From the NCBI RefSeq assembly GCF_001752665.1, contig NZ_MJMG01000001.1:63720-122004 (forward strand): DNA of 58,285 nt. The letters run 5' to 3'. The notes beneath the pieces were generated by a model. It had not been told where the DNA came from. It searched no databases and saw nothing but the letters and a program-made list of their open reading frames with translations. A program made the position numbers and the translations under genes. Origin of the DNA: Wolbachia pipientis. GTDB taxonomy: Bacteria > Pseudomonadota > Alphaproteobacteria > Rickettsiales > Anaplasmataceae. Shown here piece after piece: positions 46,102 to 55,440 of the stretch. Position 1 is the stretch's first letter. Each line of letters opens with the position of its first letter.

Positions 46102-47074
46102 TTATGGCCCAATTATATAAATCCGAGTCTTTTTTATTACTTACTTTTTTAACTTCTATTTTACCAGATTTCATTTCATTAATAGCATTTATTATGTCCT
46201 TTTTATTTGTTATATCCAACGCAGATTCAAATTTAGTATTAACTGCATTAACATCTGCACCTTGTAATAAAAGAAAGCGTACTACATTTAACACACCTCG
46301 CCTAGCTGCATAAATCAAAGGAGTATCTCCCATACTATTTCTCAAATCTAATATCTCTTTAATCGAGAACCCTATATTTTCGAATTTATTAATTATACCT
46401 CTCATACATAGAATATCATCTTTTCCAACACAGTAAAATAGTTGTTTGCTGTAATCATGAACATACGCAGTTGTTGGAAGATGCATATTCATATCATCAT
46501 ACTGCCTCTTATGTATGGGCTTGTCTTGTGTTTCTTGATAAGGCCATTTTCTTACTGGTTCTTTCTTTAAGTCTACCCAGCTTTTTAATTTTTTATTTTC
46601 TTTATTTGTAATTCTTGCTTCCTTATTTGTAGGTTTCTCTCTATCAACTACAGGCTTTTGCCCTTCCACTTTTCTGGTTTGCTCATTAGGGTTAATATTT
46701 TCATCCGAAATGTCATGTTGTACAGTAATAGTTTTATCTAGCTTTTCATCTAAAATCTTCAGATCATTATCTATTTTGTTATCTTCTTTGTTATCTTCAT
46801 TATTTGCTTTATATATTTTTTTGTCTTCTTTCTGAACATTATTTTCAGTCCAAGTATCTTTATCTTTAATTTCCTTACCTTGGTCTTCAGCTTCTTTAAC
46901 TTGAGCAATAACTTCTTTATTTTTATTTTTTCCGTCTTTAGCTTCTATAGTAGTATAAGGTAGGTAACTACTGGGCTCAGCAATTTCTTGCTTGCCTGAT
47001 GACTGCTCCTCCGCAGTAGACACATTATATGATATAGACATAGTTAAAAATAATATAAGGTATAAATTTTTCAT
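46061..47074 (-). CDS. Exported ankyrin-repeat protein with Lys/Glu-rich linker
   Basis: 337 residues. Signal peptide (MKNLYLILFLTMSISYNVST AEE), then about 160 residues of low-complexity Lys/Glu/Asp/Asn sequence likely to be disordered, then a C-terminal domain with ankyrin-type repeats (GDTPLIYAARRGVLNVVRFL then LLQGADVNAVNT, about 248-285) and Cys residues at LFYCVGKDDILCMRG and SWCGKK. It overlaps the pentapeptide gene. Ankyrin proteins of this family group are often host-interacting, but here a Sec-type signal suggests periplasmic or surface location. Confidence 0.8.
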   Translation of the reverse strand: MKNLYLILFLTMSISYNVSTAEEQSSGKQEIAEPSSYLPYTTIEAKDGKNKNKEVIAQVKEAEDQGKEIKDKDTWTENNVQKEDKKIYKANNEDNKEDNKIDNDLKILDEKLDKTITVQHDISDENINPNEQTRKVEGQKPVVDREKPTNKEARITNKENKKLKSWVDLKKEPVRKWPYQETQDKPIHKRQYDDMNMHLPTTAYVHDYSKQLFYCVGKDDILCMRGIINKFENIGFSIKEILDLRNSMGDTPLIYAARRGVLNVVRFLLLQGADVNAVNTKFESALDITNKKDIINAINEMKSGKIEVKKVSNKKDSDLYNWAISAKENNESWCGKK

Positions 47075-47204
47075 AACACGTACCTCAAGAAAATCATAAA
47101 GACAATTATATAACTAAACGGTTAAAAATAGATTTACACAAAAAATCAATAACGCAAAATTTGAATATGTATTGCTGTATATAAGCAATAGCAATCCCAA
47201 AATA

Positions 47205-48221
47205 TTAGTAGCATTTTATAAATTTTATTAATTCACTAATATTTTCAACTGGAGTTTCTGGAAGAACACCATGTCCTAAGTTAAAAATAAACGGTAAATC
47301 TTTAAAAAAATCCATTATACGTTTTGCTTCTTTTATTGCTTCTTCTATATTATAGGCTAAAAGGTTAGGGTGAAGATTTCCTTGTATTGGAATATTTAAA
47401 TTTGCTTTTGCCCATTCTATTGGAACATTATAGTCTATACTTACTGCAGATATACCAGTCTGTTCACAGTAATCTTTATAAAGATTACCAGCACATCGTG
47501 GAAATCCTATAATTGGAAAATTACCAAAATTACCTCTTATAGCTGAGACAATTTTTTTTGTCGGTTCTATAATATATTTCTTAAATAATTCTTTTGGAAG
47601 CATACCAGCATTACTATCAAATAACTGTACTATATCCACACCAGATTCTATTTGCTTAATTAAATAAACTATAGTTGCTTTTGTGATTTTTTCTATTATT
47701 TTTTCCAAATCTAAAGTAGAAAAATTTTTTATTCTTGAAAGTCTTTTATGACTTCCACCTTCTACAATATATGAAGTTACCGTCCATGGGCCACCAGCAA
47801 ATCCTATAAGAGATTTATCTTCTGATAATTTGCTTCTTATCATACTTACAGCATTTAAGATAGGTAGGACTTTACTTTTAACTTCTTCTATATCTTTTAA
47901 GCTTTTGGATGTTTCTATAGGTGTAATTTTCGCACCTATACCTTTTTCAAAACTCACATCACATCCTAAAATATGAGCAATTACTAAAATATCAGAAAAA
48001 ATTATTGCTGCATCCATATCAAACCTTCTTACTGGTTGTAAAGTTAGTTCGGTTACTAGATCTGAATTATAGCATCTATCCATAAAATTAATGGTACTTC
48101 TTATAGCCTTATGATATTCTGGAAGAGATCTTCCTGCTTGACGCATCAACCAAATTGGCACTTTTTCACTTGGCTCATTGCTAGTGATAATTTTTGCTAT
48201 TAATGGTTTATCCTTTACCAA
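47205..48221 (-). CDS. hemE: Uroporphyrinogen decarboxylase
   Basis: Removes four carboxyl groups from uroporphyrinogen III in heme synthesis. [14 protein letters not shown] (24-37) is the N-terminal signature; [20 protein letters not shown] supplies the catalytic Asp; [16 protein letters not shown] and [14 protein letters not shown] are canonical. 338 residues. It points away from the predicted replication origin, the arrangement known in Wolbachia and Ehrlichia. Confidence 0.97.
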   Translation of the reverse strand: MVKDKPLIAKIITSNEPSEKVPIWLMRQAGRSLPEYHKAIRSTINFMDRCYNSDLVTELTLQPVRRFDMDAAIIFSDILVIAHILGCDVSFEKGIGAKITPIETSKSLKDIEEVKSKVLPILNAVSMIRSKLSEDKSLIGFAGGPWTVTSYIVEGGSHKRLSRIKNFSTLDLEKIIEKITKATIVYLIKQIESGVDIVQLFDSNAGMLPKELFKKYIIEPTKKIVSAIRGNFGNFPIIGFPRCAGNLYKDYCEQTGISAVSIDYNVPIEWAKANLNIPIQGNLHPNLLAYNIEEAIKEAKRIMDFFKDLPFIFNLGHGVLPETPVENISELIKFIKCY

Positions 48222-48555
48222 TTTACTTGATCCTATATTATTTATATATATATATTTATATATTATAGTAGTAGTTATAGTTGTAACAATAACTTTTAAA
48301 ATTAGATGTAATTTGTGTTATTTAATTTGTGAATAAATATGTTAATAACTTAGCTATACTACTGATTTTCTGGTGTAATTTATGTGTATAAATAAATTGT
48401 TAGTTATGTTAGCAACTTGTCTTTATGGAAAGAAAAATACTGTTATATAGTGGTGTATATGTATGTGGAAAAACTGTTAACTTATTGTTAGTATCTTTTA
48501 TCAACAAATAATTCACAAGTTAATTAAGTATTATTCACATACTTATTAACCAGTT
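48222..48555. other. Predicted chromosomal replication origin (oriC)
   Basis: This 334-bp gene-free, extremely AT-rich interval lies between divergent hemE and a TlyC/CorC-type CBS gene, the location reported for oriC in Wolbachia and related Anaplasmataceae. Three sites match the DnaA box TTATNCACA perfectly: 48328-48336 (minus, TTATTCACA), 48383-48391 (minus, TTATACACA) and 48531-48539 (plus, TTATTCACA). One-mismatch sites are at 48340-48348, 48464-48472, 48498-48506 and 48509-48517. A pure A/T tract at about 48234-48270 could be the unwinding element. CtrA-like TTAA-N7-TTAA sites with one mismatch start at 48322, 48477 and 48520. Confidence 0.8.
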
Positions 48556-49398
48556 ATGAGGAGTAAATTGAATAAAAAAAAGAAGCATACGTCTTTAGTT
48601 GAAAAAGTAGTATATAGAGTTCTTTTGTTCTTTTTTAAAAAAACTTCTATTTTGAGGAAATCTGCAATAAAGGCTTTAATGGAAGGTTCATCAGATCTTA
48701 ATATTGTATTTATAGATAGTCTGTTAAAATTTCATGATTGTAACATAATCGATATAATGACTCCGCGTACTGAAATATATGCAATAGATATTGATTCAAG
48801 CAATGATGAAGTAATGGAAAAGGTACGTAATACTCATCATACTAAAATATTAGTTTATAAAAATAGCTTCGACAATATAATAGGGTTTTTTTATGTGAAA
48901 GATATCATTTTGAATGATTGTCAAAGTTTTAACTTGAAATATATTATACAGAATATCATATTTGTCCCGCCTTCCATGAAAACAACAAATCTTTTTATTA
49001 AAATGCAGTCTTCTAAGTCATGTTTAGCTGTGGTACTAGACGAATATGGTGGAACTTATGGTATAATTTCAATCTCTGATCTTATATGGGAAATGTTGCC
49101 AAGTTTTGATGAAGCAAGTTCAGAGTATACAATAATTAAATTATCAGATAATATATTTGAAGTTCCAGCAAGGGTTCTTCTAAAAGATATAGAAAAAGAG
49201 TTGAATATAATGCTACGTGATCCTGATGATGATTATGTTACGCTTGGTGGATTAGTACTTTCAATTGCAGGTAAGGTTCCTTTTAATGATGAAGTAATTA
49301 AATATAAAAATAATATAAAATTTATCGTTAAAGATGCTAATGAGCGCTATATCAATAGGATAATATTAGATTTGAGCAATTACACAGAACATTTTTAA
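48556..49398 (+). CDS. tlyC: CBS-domain protein, TlyC/CorC (HlyC) family
   Basis: 280 residues. A basic N-terminus leads into tandem CBS domains (DIMTPRTEIYAIDIDSSNDE, TKILVYKNSFDNIIGFFYVK, SCLAVVLDEYGGTYGIISIS), followed by a C-terminal CorC_HlyC transporter-associated domain (DDDYVTLGGLVLSIAGKVPF). The membrane DUF21 part of larger CorC proteins is absent. The ATG at 48556 gives the full frame, but GAGGAG at 48558-48563 would suit a TTG start at 48568. The role is unclear: Mg/Co homeostasis in CorC, haemolysin claims for TlyC. It flanks the origin. The last 4 bases overlap elbB. Confidence 0.9.
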   Translation: MRSKLNKKKKHTSLVEKVVYRVLLFFFKKTSILRKSAIKALMEGSSDLNIVFIDSLLKFHDCNIIDIMTPRTEIYAIDIDSSNDEVMEKVRNTHHTKILVYKNSFDNIIGFFYVKDIILNDCQSFNLKYIIQNIIFVPPSMKTTNLFIKMQSSKSCLAVVLDEYGGTYGIISISDLIWEMLPSFDEASSEYTIIKLSDNIFEVPARVLLKDIEKELNIMLRDPDDDYVTLGGLVLSIAGKVPFNDEVIKYKNNIKFIVKDANERYINRIILDLSNYTEHF

Positions 49399-50060
49399 TC
49401 TTCTGTAATCTTTCTTATCATACTTTCAATCATATGTTTGATTCCTCTATATATAGAGTATATACTTTCATCTTTTCTCATATATGCGGAACAGGAAAAT
49501 ACGTTATATTCTTCATCTTCTATTGATAATTCTGTGTCACATTTTATATGTTCACCACCAAGTCTTTCTATTAACTGTTCTTTGTCATCCCCTATTGTTA
49601 CTTTTACTTTAGCTTTTTTGCTTAAAATAGAAACAACAACGGCTGGGGATATACATATTGCTCCTATAGGTTTTCTTGATTGGAAGAAATTTAGAACGAG
49701 CTTTTCAAATTCTGGTAATACATTTTTATTTTTATATAAGCTTGACAAATTTTTCATGGATCCTTGCCCACCAGGTATAACCAGCATGTCAAAATCTTCA
49801 ACATTGGCTTCTTTTATATCATATATTTCACCTCTTGATATCCTTGCTGATTCTATTAGAACATTTCTTTTTTCTTTTGTTGCTTCATTTGTAACATGAT
49901 TAACAATTTGTGTAACATCGATATTTGGTGCTAGACATTTAACTTCTACTTCTTGTTGATCAAGTACTAGTAAACTTAAAACAGCTTCTCTTATTTCTGT
50001 CCCGTCAAGATGACCACAACCTGACAAGATTACGGCAGCTTTTAATTTTTGTTCACTCAT
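49395..50060 (-). CDS. elbB: Isoprenoid biosynthesis glyoxalase ElbB (DJ-1/PfpI superfamily)
   Basis: 221 residues of the ElbB/ES1 subfamily. KAAVILSGCGHLDGTEIREA is the diagnostic N-terminus, MLVIPGGQGSMKNLSS the glycine loop, and Cys in PIGAICISPAVV sits at the nucleophile elbow. A glyoxalase-type activity is reported for E. coli ElbB; the link to isoprenoid synthesis is indirect. It is convergent with the CBS gene (4-base overlap) and divergent from the gene starting at 50201. Confidence 0.92.
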   Translation of the reverse strand: MSEQKLKAAVILSGCGHLDGTEIREAVLSLLVLDQQEVEVKCLAPNIDVTQIVNHVTNEATKEKRNVLIESARISRGEIYDIKEANVEDFDMLVIPGGQGSMKNLSSLYKNKNVLPEFEKLVLNFFQSRKPIGAICISPAVVVSILSKKAKVKVTIGDDKEQLIERLGGEHIKCDTELSIEDEEYNVFSCSAYMRKDESIYSIYRGIKHMIESMIRKITED

Positions 50061-50200
50061 AAATACCTTAATTCATTAATTTAAGTATTTTAATATATAT
50101 TTTATATTTAGAGAAGAGATAATTGTATTAAATATTTTACTCTTATTATTACAAAGTTAATTATTATTATTTATAATTTTAGTTATTTTATGGAGTAAAT

Positions 50201-51157
50201 ATGTCGTATTCTGGTGCAGTAAATGGAGTTAATAGTTCTATTCAAGAGTATGGAGGACCTAATCTCTAGAACAAGCAAGAACTTATTAATCTTTTAGTTA
50301 AAAATCCACGATTAATGCAATTTGTGATGGAAGATTTTATAAAAAATCCAGAAGAATCAGCAAAATTTTTACAACAAATAAGTAAAGACCCAGCTGTTGT
50401 AAAAAAGGTTAGTGATTTGGGTAAACAAATTCTTATAGAAACTGCTAAAGTAGTTGTCAATGGGGTAATAACATTGGGACCAAAATTGGCAGCAATAAGT
50501 GCAGGGTTAGCAACATTGGGACCTGTAGGTTTTGTTGCTATGGCAGCAATAGCATTAGTAGGAGTAGCTGCTGTAGGCTTTTCTGTATTTAAAAATGTTC
50601 GTAATAAGACTAGCAGTATGGAAGGTAATGGTGGAAGTATTAAGGAATATACAAATGAAAAGGTAACGCAATTACTATCTAATTTGGTTGAAACTTCTCA
50701 AGTAAGAAGTGAACCTTATAAAGAAGGTAAATTTGGAACGTTGAGAGAATCATTACAAGATGAAATTAGAGTATTAATGGAACCATTAAAAGAGTTTAAA
50801 TCGAGTTTTATGGAAAATTCAGTGAAAGAAGAACCAGTAGTAGCACAAGAAGTATTTAGTAAAAATAGGTACCTTGATGAATTTTTATCTCAAATCAGTG
50901 AAGAAAAACGTGATGGTGTAAGGAATTTGTTCAAAAAAGTTATTGAACTTAATAATGACTTTAGGAGAGATTTCTATAAAACCACTGATATAGAGAAAAA
51001 ATCAGCTACTGAAATAAATAACATGAAAAGCGAAGAAATTGAGAAACTTATTAAAGAAGTTGATAATTTAAAGAAAGAACAGGATAAGGGGCCAAGTACA
51101 AATCTGAAATCAGTTACACGAGAACCTATAAATACAGCATTATCATTGTCTATTTAA
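50201..51157 (+). pseudogene. Hydrophobic/coiled-coil protein gene with in-frame stop at codon 23
   Basis: The natural start seems to be the ATG at 50201, preceded by GGAG (50192-50195). It reads MSYSGAVNGVNSSIQEYGGP NL then TAG (50267-50269), and continues in the same frame: NKQELINLLVKNPRLMQFVM and onward to 51157. Reading the TAG as a sense codon gives one protein of 318 residues. If translation restarts at the ATG at 50315, the product is 280 residues, but no Shine-Dalgarno precedes that ATG. The protein has a hydrophobic Gly/Ala-rich hairpin (TLGPKLAAISAGLATLGPVG then FVAMAAIALVGVAAVGFSVF) and a long charged, helix-prone C-terminal half. Family not recognised; a secreted effector or membrane-active protein is possible. 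Confidence 0.65.
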
Positions 51158-51162
51158 ATTAA

Positions 51163-51197
51163 TGCCCTCTGAAATTTTGAATACTTTGCAGAGGGCA
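51163..51197. terminator. Bidirectional hairpin terminator
   Basis: A perfect 9-bp stem, TGCCCTCTG / CAGAGGGCA, with a 17-base loop, followed by ATTTATT on the plus strand and preceded by A/T-rich sequence, placed between the convergent genes ending at 51157 and 51200. It is one of the few GC-containing stems in this part of the window. Confidence 0.75.
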
Positions 51198-51199
51198 AT

Positions 51200-51475
51200 T
51201 TATTCACTGCTTTTATTGCTATTACTAACTACAGTAATAGCATATGCACATAACTCTGAAAAAGAAATTCCATTTTCTTGAGATAGTAAATGTAGCTTTT
51301 GTAAACTGTCTTTGACTTTAATAGGGATATTTCCACCTCGTTCTTTTGCAAGCCATGAATCTTGATGATGAATTGGATGTACATCACTTTTTGGATTTCC
51401 TACATATATTGCAAAAGGTGAACTTTGCCCCTTAAAATCACATTGTACAGTAAACTTTTTGATAAGTTCTGTCAT
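51200..51475 (-). CDS. DUF2610 domain protein
   Basis: 91-residue protein matching the small Rickettsiales DUF2610 family: KKFTVQCDFKGQSSPFAIYV, HPIHHQDSWLAKERGGNIP and FSELCAYAI. Acidic and basic residues alternate; there is no signal peptide or membrane helix. Function unknown. It lies 2 bases after the 131-residue gene upstream, so the two form a tight unit. Confidence 0.8.
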   Translation of the reverse strand: MTELIKKFTVQCDFKGQSSPFAIYVGNPKSDVHPIHHQDSWLAKERGGNIPIKVKDSLQKLHLLSQENGISFSELCAYAITVVSNSNKSSE

Positions 51476-51477
51476 TT

Positions 51478-51873
51478 TTAAGCACCTCTACTTTTCTTTG
51501 CAGTGGTAGTTTTTACGTTAGGTAAAATAGGTAGACTTTTCGTAAAATTATATGTAATTTTATTTTCTTTGCCTTGTAAAATACGACGCACATCTGCTCG
51601 AGTTAATTGCGATTCTTTTGGTATTTTCATACCATTTTTAACCATAATGTTTGCATACATTAATACTTTTTCAACCAACTCTAAATCTCCACTTAGCATT
51701 TGAACTAATGCTTGGAATACTTCATCTAGAGTTAATCCATCTATATTTATAATCTTATTTTTTATAAAGCTATTGTTCCCTAAAAGATCAATAAGCTCAT
51801 CCTGATTCTGTATGGCATTATTGCTCTGTACAATGTTATTTTTTGAATTCATAGCTAGAATATTATTGCTCAT
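51478..51873 (-). CDS. Small protein of unknown function, paired with DUF2610
   Basis: 131 residues, not recognised. The N-terminus is Asn-rich and polar, the middle helical and acidic (GLTLDEVFQALVQMLSGDLE then VEKVLMYANIMV), followed by SQLTRADVRRILQGKENK, which could be a helix-turn-helix-like or binding segment, and a basic tail TTTAKKSRGA. It is the first gene of a two-gene operon with the DUF2610 gene and divergent from the methyltransferase gene. The cassette layout (two small cytosolic proteins) is compatible with a regulator-partner pair; nothing more can be claimed. Confidence 0.7.
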   Translation of the reverse strand: MSNNILAMNSKNNIVQSNNAIQNQDELIDLLGNNSFIKNKIINIDGLTLDEVFQALVQMLSGDLELVEKVLMYANIMVKNGMKIPKESQLTRADVRRILQGKENKITYNFTKSLPILPNVKTTTAKKSRGA

Positions 51874-51948
51874 AAATTTATAACATATATATACAAATCC
51901 TTCTACTATTATAGTGTTGCATATTCTAATTAACTATCTACTAATAAT

Positions 51949-52977
51949 ATGCTTAGTTATATACATAAATTAATTGATAAAAATCAAGGATCAATATCTA
52001 TAAGTGATTTCATGTGTGCTGCTTTGTACCATAAAAAATATGGATACTACATGAAATTTGATAGTAAAGGTGATTTTATAGGTGATTTTGTTACTTCTCC
52101 AGAAATCAGCCAGTTATTTGGTGAGATAATAGCGATTTGGATAATGCATACGTACGAAAAGCTAGGAAAACCAGAAAAATTCTTACTTGTTGAGCTTGGT
52201 CCAGGTAGAGGAACACTTATAAAAGACGTGATAAGAGTAACTCAAAAATATGATAGTTTTTTTTGTTCGATGTCTATTCACTTGATAGAGATCAGCCCTG
52301 TTTTACAAAATATGCAAAAGCATATTCTTAAAGGTTTCGATATTAAATGGCATAAAGATATTGATGATTTACCGGAGCAGCCAGCTATATTTATAGCAAA
52401 TGAATTTTTTGATGCTTTACCAATAGATCAATTTATATATTATAATGACCAATGGTATGAAAATAGAATAGCAAAGTATAATAATAGCTTTCAAGTTGTA
52501 CAGGTCGTTTTAGATAATTTTAAAGATTTAAACAACCTAAAAGTAGCTAAATTTAATGGTGCAGTAGTAGAAATATGTTTATCTGGAATTGGAATATTGA
52601 ATAAAATTGAAAAAAAAATACATAGGGACTATGGTTCTGCATTAATTATAGATTATGGTTACATATATCCAACGTATAAGAGTACTTTACAAGCTATCAG
52701 GCAACATAATTATGTTAGTTTTCTTAATGCTGTAGGTGATAGTGATATTACTGCACATGTAAATTTTCATGCACTTAGAAATGCATTAAAATATACGAAT
52801 TATGAAATTTTAACTCAACGAGAGTTCCTATACTCTTTTGGTATAAAAGAAAGAGTAGATATTCTGATTAGAAATACACAGCAAAAAGAAAGGATTATAA
52901 GTGAATTTTTAAGGTTAACTGAGAATATGGGTACTCTGTTCAAGGTTATACTTATAGAAAAAGAAGCGCTTCTTTAG
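51949..52977 (+). CDS. SAM-dependent methyltransferase, MidA/NDUFAF7 family
   Basis: 342 residues. In eukaryotes NDUFAF7 symmetrically dimethylates an arginine of complex I subunit NDUFS2 during assembly; alphaproteobacterial homologues are likely to act on NuoD. Visible: GYYMKFDSKGDFIGDFVTSP EIS (N-terminal), SAM loop LLVELGPGRGTLIKDVIRV (about 79-97), FIANEFFDALPIDQFIYY and ALIIDYGYIYPTYKSTLQAI then HVNFHAL. The start at 51949 is the first ATG. It is divergent from the DUF2610 unit. Confidence 0.9.
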   Translation: MLSYIHKLIDKNQGSISISDFMCAALYHKKYGYYMKFDSKGDFIGDFVTSPEISQLFGEIIAIWIMHTYEKLGKPEKFLLVELGPGRGTLIKDVIRVTQKYDSFFCSMSIHLIEISPVLQNMQKHILKGFDIKWHKDIDDLPEQPAIFIANEFFDALPIDQFIYYNDQWYENRIAKYNNSFQVVQVVLDNFKDLNNLKVAKFNGAVVEICLSGIGILNKIEKKIHRDYGSALIIDYGYIYPTYKSTLQAIRQHNYVSFLNAVGDSDITAHVNFHALRNALKYTNYEILTQREFLYSFGIKERVDILIRNTQQKERIISEFLRLTENMGTLFKVILIEKEALL

Positions 52978-53139
52978 ATAATATTGTTACAAGATAAAAG
53001 CAGTTGTATATCCATTCAAGAGACTTAACGTATTTACCTACCTATCGCTAAAAGACAAATCTTGTGCTTTCTCATATCTCATTTCTTTTCCATTTTAATC
53101 CCCGCTTTATCATGGTTTTGAAAGAAGCCCATTACCCTA

Positions 53140-53229
53140 GGCATAGTATTTGGCTCTAAAGAAAAAGGATTACACAGATTAGTAAAAGAAAATTGTGATC
53201 AACTTTTAAAAATACAGATATCAAATTAT
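53140..53229 (+). pseudogene. Remnant of TrmH-family rRNA methyltransferase (RlmB-like)
   Basis: The plus strand reads GIVFGSKEKGLHRLVKENCD then [10 protein letters not shown], which matches the conserved SPOUT motif of RlmB/TrmH proteins (usually VLGSEGKGLRRL-x-x-x-CD). There is no intact upstream frame and it runs into the 3' end of mutL on the other strand, so only this about 30-codon relic remains. The preceding part, 52978-53139, shows no other recognisable sequence. Confidence 0.65.
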
Positions 53230-54983
53230 CTCCTTTTAAAAAGTTTCTCAATGTCACTCAGCTTTATCTCAACATAAGTAGGTCTACCGTGATTACATTG
53301 TCCAGAATATGGAGTTTTTTCCATTTGCCGCAATAGTTCATTCATTTCTTCTAAATTTATTTCTCTTCCTGCTCTTATTGATCCATGGCAGGCTATTGTA
53401 GATAAAATTCTATTTATTCTATCTTCTATAGGCAAAGTATCTTCTATTTCCATTAATCTCTCTACTATCTCAATTACCATTTCCTCTATGTTTGCACTAC
53501 TTAAAACTGCTGGAATTTCTCTTACTACTACTGTAGAATCCCGTATAATTTCAATTTCAAAGCCCATTTCAGCTAGTTTTTCTTTATAATTTTCAATTGT
53601 CTCAATTTCTTCTTGATTTTGAATATTTACTAATTCAGGGATTAACAATTTCTGCCTTTTAATTGTATTACTTTCCATTACTTCTTTCATATATTCATAG
53701 ATCAATCTTTCATGAGCAGCATGTTGGTCAACTATGATCAAATTATTTTTTGTTTGTGCAATTATGTAAGTATTATACACCTGACAACGTGCAAGTCCTA
53801 ATGGATAGTCCTCTATAACTTTGAGTTGCTCTTTAAAAATTGTGAAATCAGTAGGAACACATGAAGGAAGGGGATAGTTATAAGGTTGTGGTGCAGTTAA
53901 TGCAGAGTAGTCGTAAAGTTTTGACTGTTCCGATAAGTGTTCTTGTCTTTCATCAGAATTCTCTTCACTTTTGTGAAATTCTGTGTTCTGCTTTATGTTT
54001 TCTCCTATTCTAGCTGATAATGCCTTTATTAAACCTCTAGTTACTATTTCATATATAAGCTTTTTATTCTGAAACCTTACCTCAGATTTATTTGGGTGCA
54101 CATTTACATCTACTTGATCGTAAGGAATTTCTAAGTTCAATACTACAAGAGGATATCTATTGTTTGGTATAAGGTCGTTATATGCGTATCGGACTGCAGC
54201 TATAAGTAAACTATCTTTTATTGGTCTCTTATTAACAAATGTATAAATCATGCTAGATCTGCCAAAGTTAGTTGTTGGTTTGCAGATATATCCGGTTAAT
54301 ATAGTATCATCCTCTTCTTCATTGACTATAAGAGCATTATTATGAAACTCATTGTGAATTGCACACAACCTATCAAATAGAGATGAGTGTTTAAAGTACT
54401 TTAAAAGTTTTTTATTTTCTGAAATAAGAGTAAATCCTATATTATGGTTAATTATTGCCAAGTTATTTATAATGTTAATTATATTCTGAGTCTCTGCTCT
54501 TTCAGTTTTTAAAAACTTTAACCTATTAGGTGTAGCAAAAAAAAGATCGTAAATTTCAATACATGTACCGTATGCTAAAGGACATGGAGAAAGTTCCTTT
54601 ATTTTATTCCCGCCTTCATAGCTTATTGACCAAGCTTCATTAGCTTCACTTAACTTAGATGACAACTTAACTCTGCTAACTGCAGAAATTGATGGCAAAG
54701 CTTCCCCCCTAAAGCCTAAATGTTTTATCTCTATTAAATTGTTTAATTTAGAAGTGGCGTGTCGCATAAATGCTAATTCTATTTCATCTTTATTAATACC
54801 AATACCGTTATCTATTACAGAAATCAAATTACGTCCACCACTCTCTATTTGTATCTCTATTTCTTCACTTTTTGCATCGATAGAGTTTTCTACTAGCTCT
54901 TTTACTACGCTTGCAGGCCTTTCAATTACTTCGCCTGCTGCTATACGATTAATTGTTTGTGTATCTAAAAGAATTATAGCCAT
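53226..54983 (-). CDS. mutL: DNA mismatch repair protein MutL
   Basis: GHKL ATPase coordinating mismatch repair. N-terminal motifs: [11 protein letters not shown] (catalytic Glu32 region), DNGIG (58-62), MRHATSKL and GFRGEAL (90-96). The C-terminal domain has the metal-binding endonuclease motif [21 protein letters not shown] and [11 protein letters not shown], so it is probably a nicking-competent MutL, as expected without MutH. The 585 residues include a short linker. The end overlaps the rlmB relic by 4 bases. Confidence 0.97.
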   Translation of the reverse strand: MAIILLDTQTINRIAAGEVIERPASVVKELVENSIDAKSEEIEIQIESGGRNLISVIDNGIGINKDEIELAFMRHATSKLNNLIEIKHLGFRGEALPSISAVSRVKLSSKLSEANEAWSISYEGGNKIKELSPCPLAYGTCIEIYDLFFATPNRLKFLKTERAETQNIINIINNLAIINHNIGFTLISENKKLLKYFKHSSLFDRLCAIHNEFHNNALIVNEEEDDTILTGYICKPTTNFGRSSMIYTFVNKRPIKDSLLIAAVRYAYNDLIPNNRYPLVVLNLEIPYDQVDVNVHPNKSEVRFQNKKLIYEIVTRGLIKALSARIGENIKQNTEFHKSEENSDERQEHLSEQSKLYDYSALTAPQPYNYPLPSCVPTDFTIFKEQLKVIEDYPLGLARCQVYNTYIIAQTKNNLIIVDQHAAHERLIYEYMKEVMESNTIKRQKLLIPELVNIQNQEEIETIENYKEKLAEMGFEIEIIRDSTVVVREIPAVLSSANIEEMVIEIVERLMEIEDTLPIEDRINRILSTIACHGSIRAGREINLEEMNELLRQMEKTPYSGQCNHGRPTYVEIKLSDIEKLFKRR

Positions 54984-55096
54984 CGTATATTTCCTAAATT
55001 ACAAAAAGAATTTATAACAGAATTTTAATAAAAACGTAAAAATTTGCAAAATCTATATAAAAATATTACACTAACTTAGTTAAATAGGAAAATAGT

Positions 55097-55435
55097 ATGC
55101 CATCTGTTATATTTATTCTACCAGACGGAAGTAAGAAAAGCTATGAAGCTGTAGAAGGTGAAACTTTGCTTAACTTAGCGCATAGAACTGACCCTGATTT
55201 ATTAGAAGGTGCATGCGAAGGTTCACTTGCATGCTCTACATGCCATGTTATTGTTGATCCAAAATTTTTTAATATGTTAGGCCCTATTTCTGATGAAGAA
55301 AATGACATGTTAGATCTAGCTTTTGGTCTGACAGAAACTTCTCGGTTAGGATGCCAAATTAAGATTACTGAAGATATTGACGGTATATGTGTAACTATAC
55401 CAAGATGTACACGTAATATATCGTTGGATAAATAA
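55097..55435 (+). CDS. fdx: 2Fe-2S ferredoxin (adrenodoxin-type, ISC)
   Basis: Electron carrier for iron-sulfur cluster assembly. Cluster ligands Cys40, Cys46, Cys49 (EGACEGSLACSTCHVIV) and Cys86 (RLGCQIKI) in the adrenodoxin spacing C-x5-C-x2-C. 112 residues. In Rickettsiales it often lies with hscB-hscA; here it heads a rightward run with a DUF2125-like gene 5 bases downstream. The start is the ATG at 55097. Confidence 0.95.
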   Translation: MPSVIFILPDGSKKSYEAVEGETLLNLAHRTDPDLLEGACEGSLACSTCHVIVDPKFFNMLGPISDEENDMLDLAFGLTETSRLGCQIKITEDIDGICVTIPRCTRNISLDK

Positions 55436-55440
55436 AGCTA

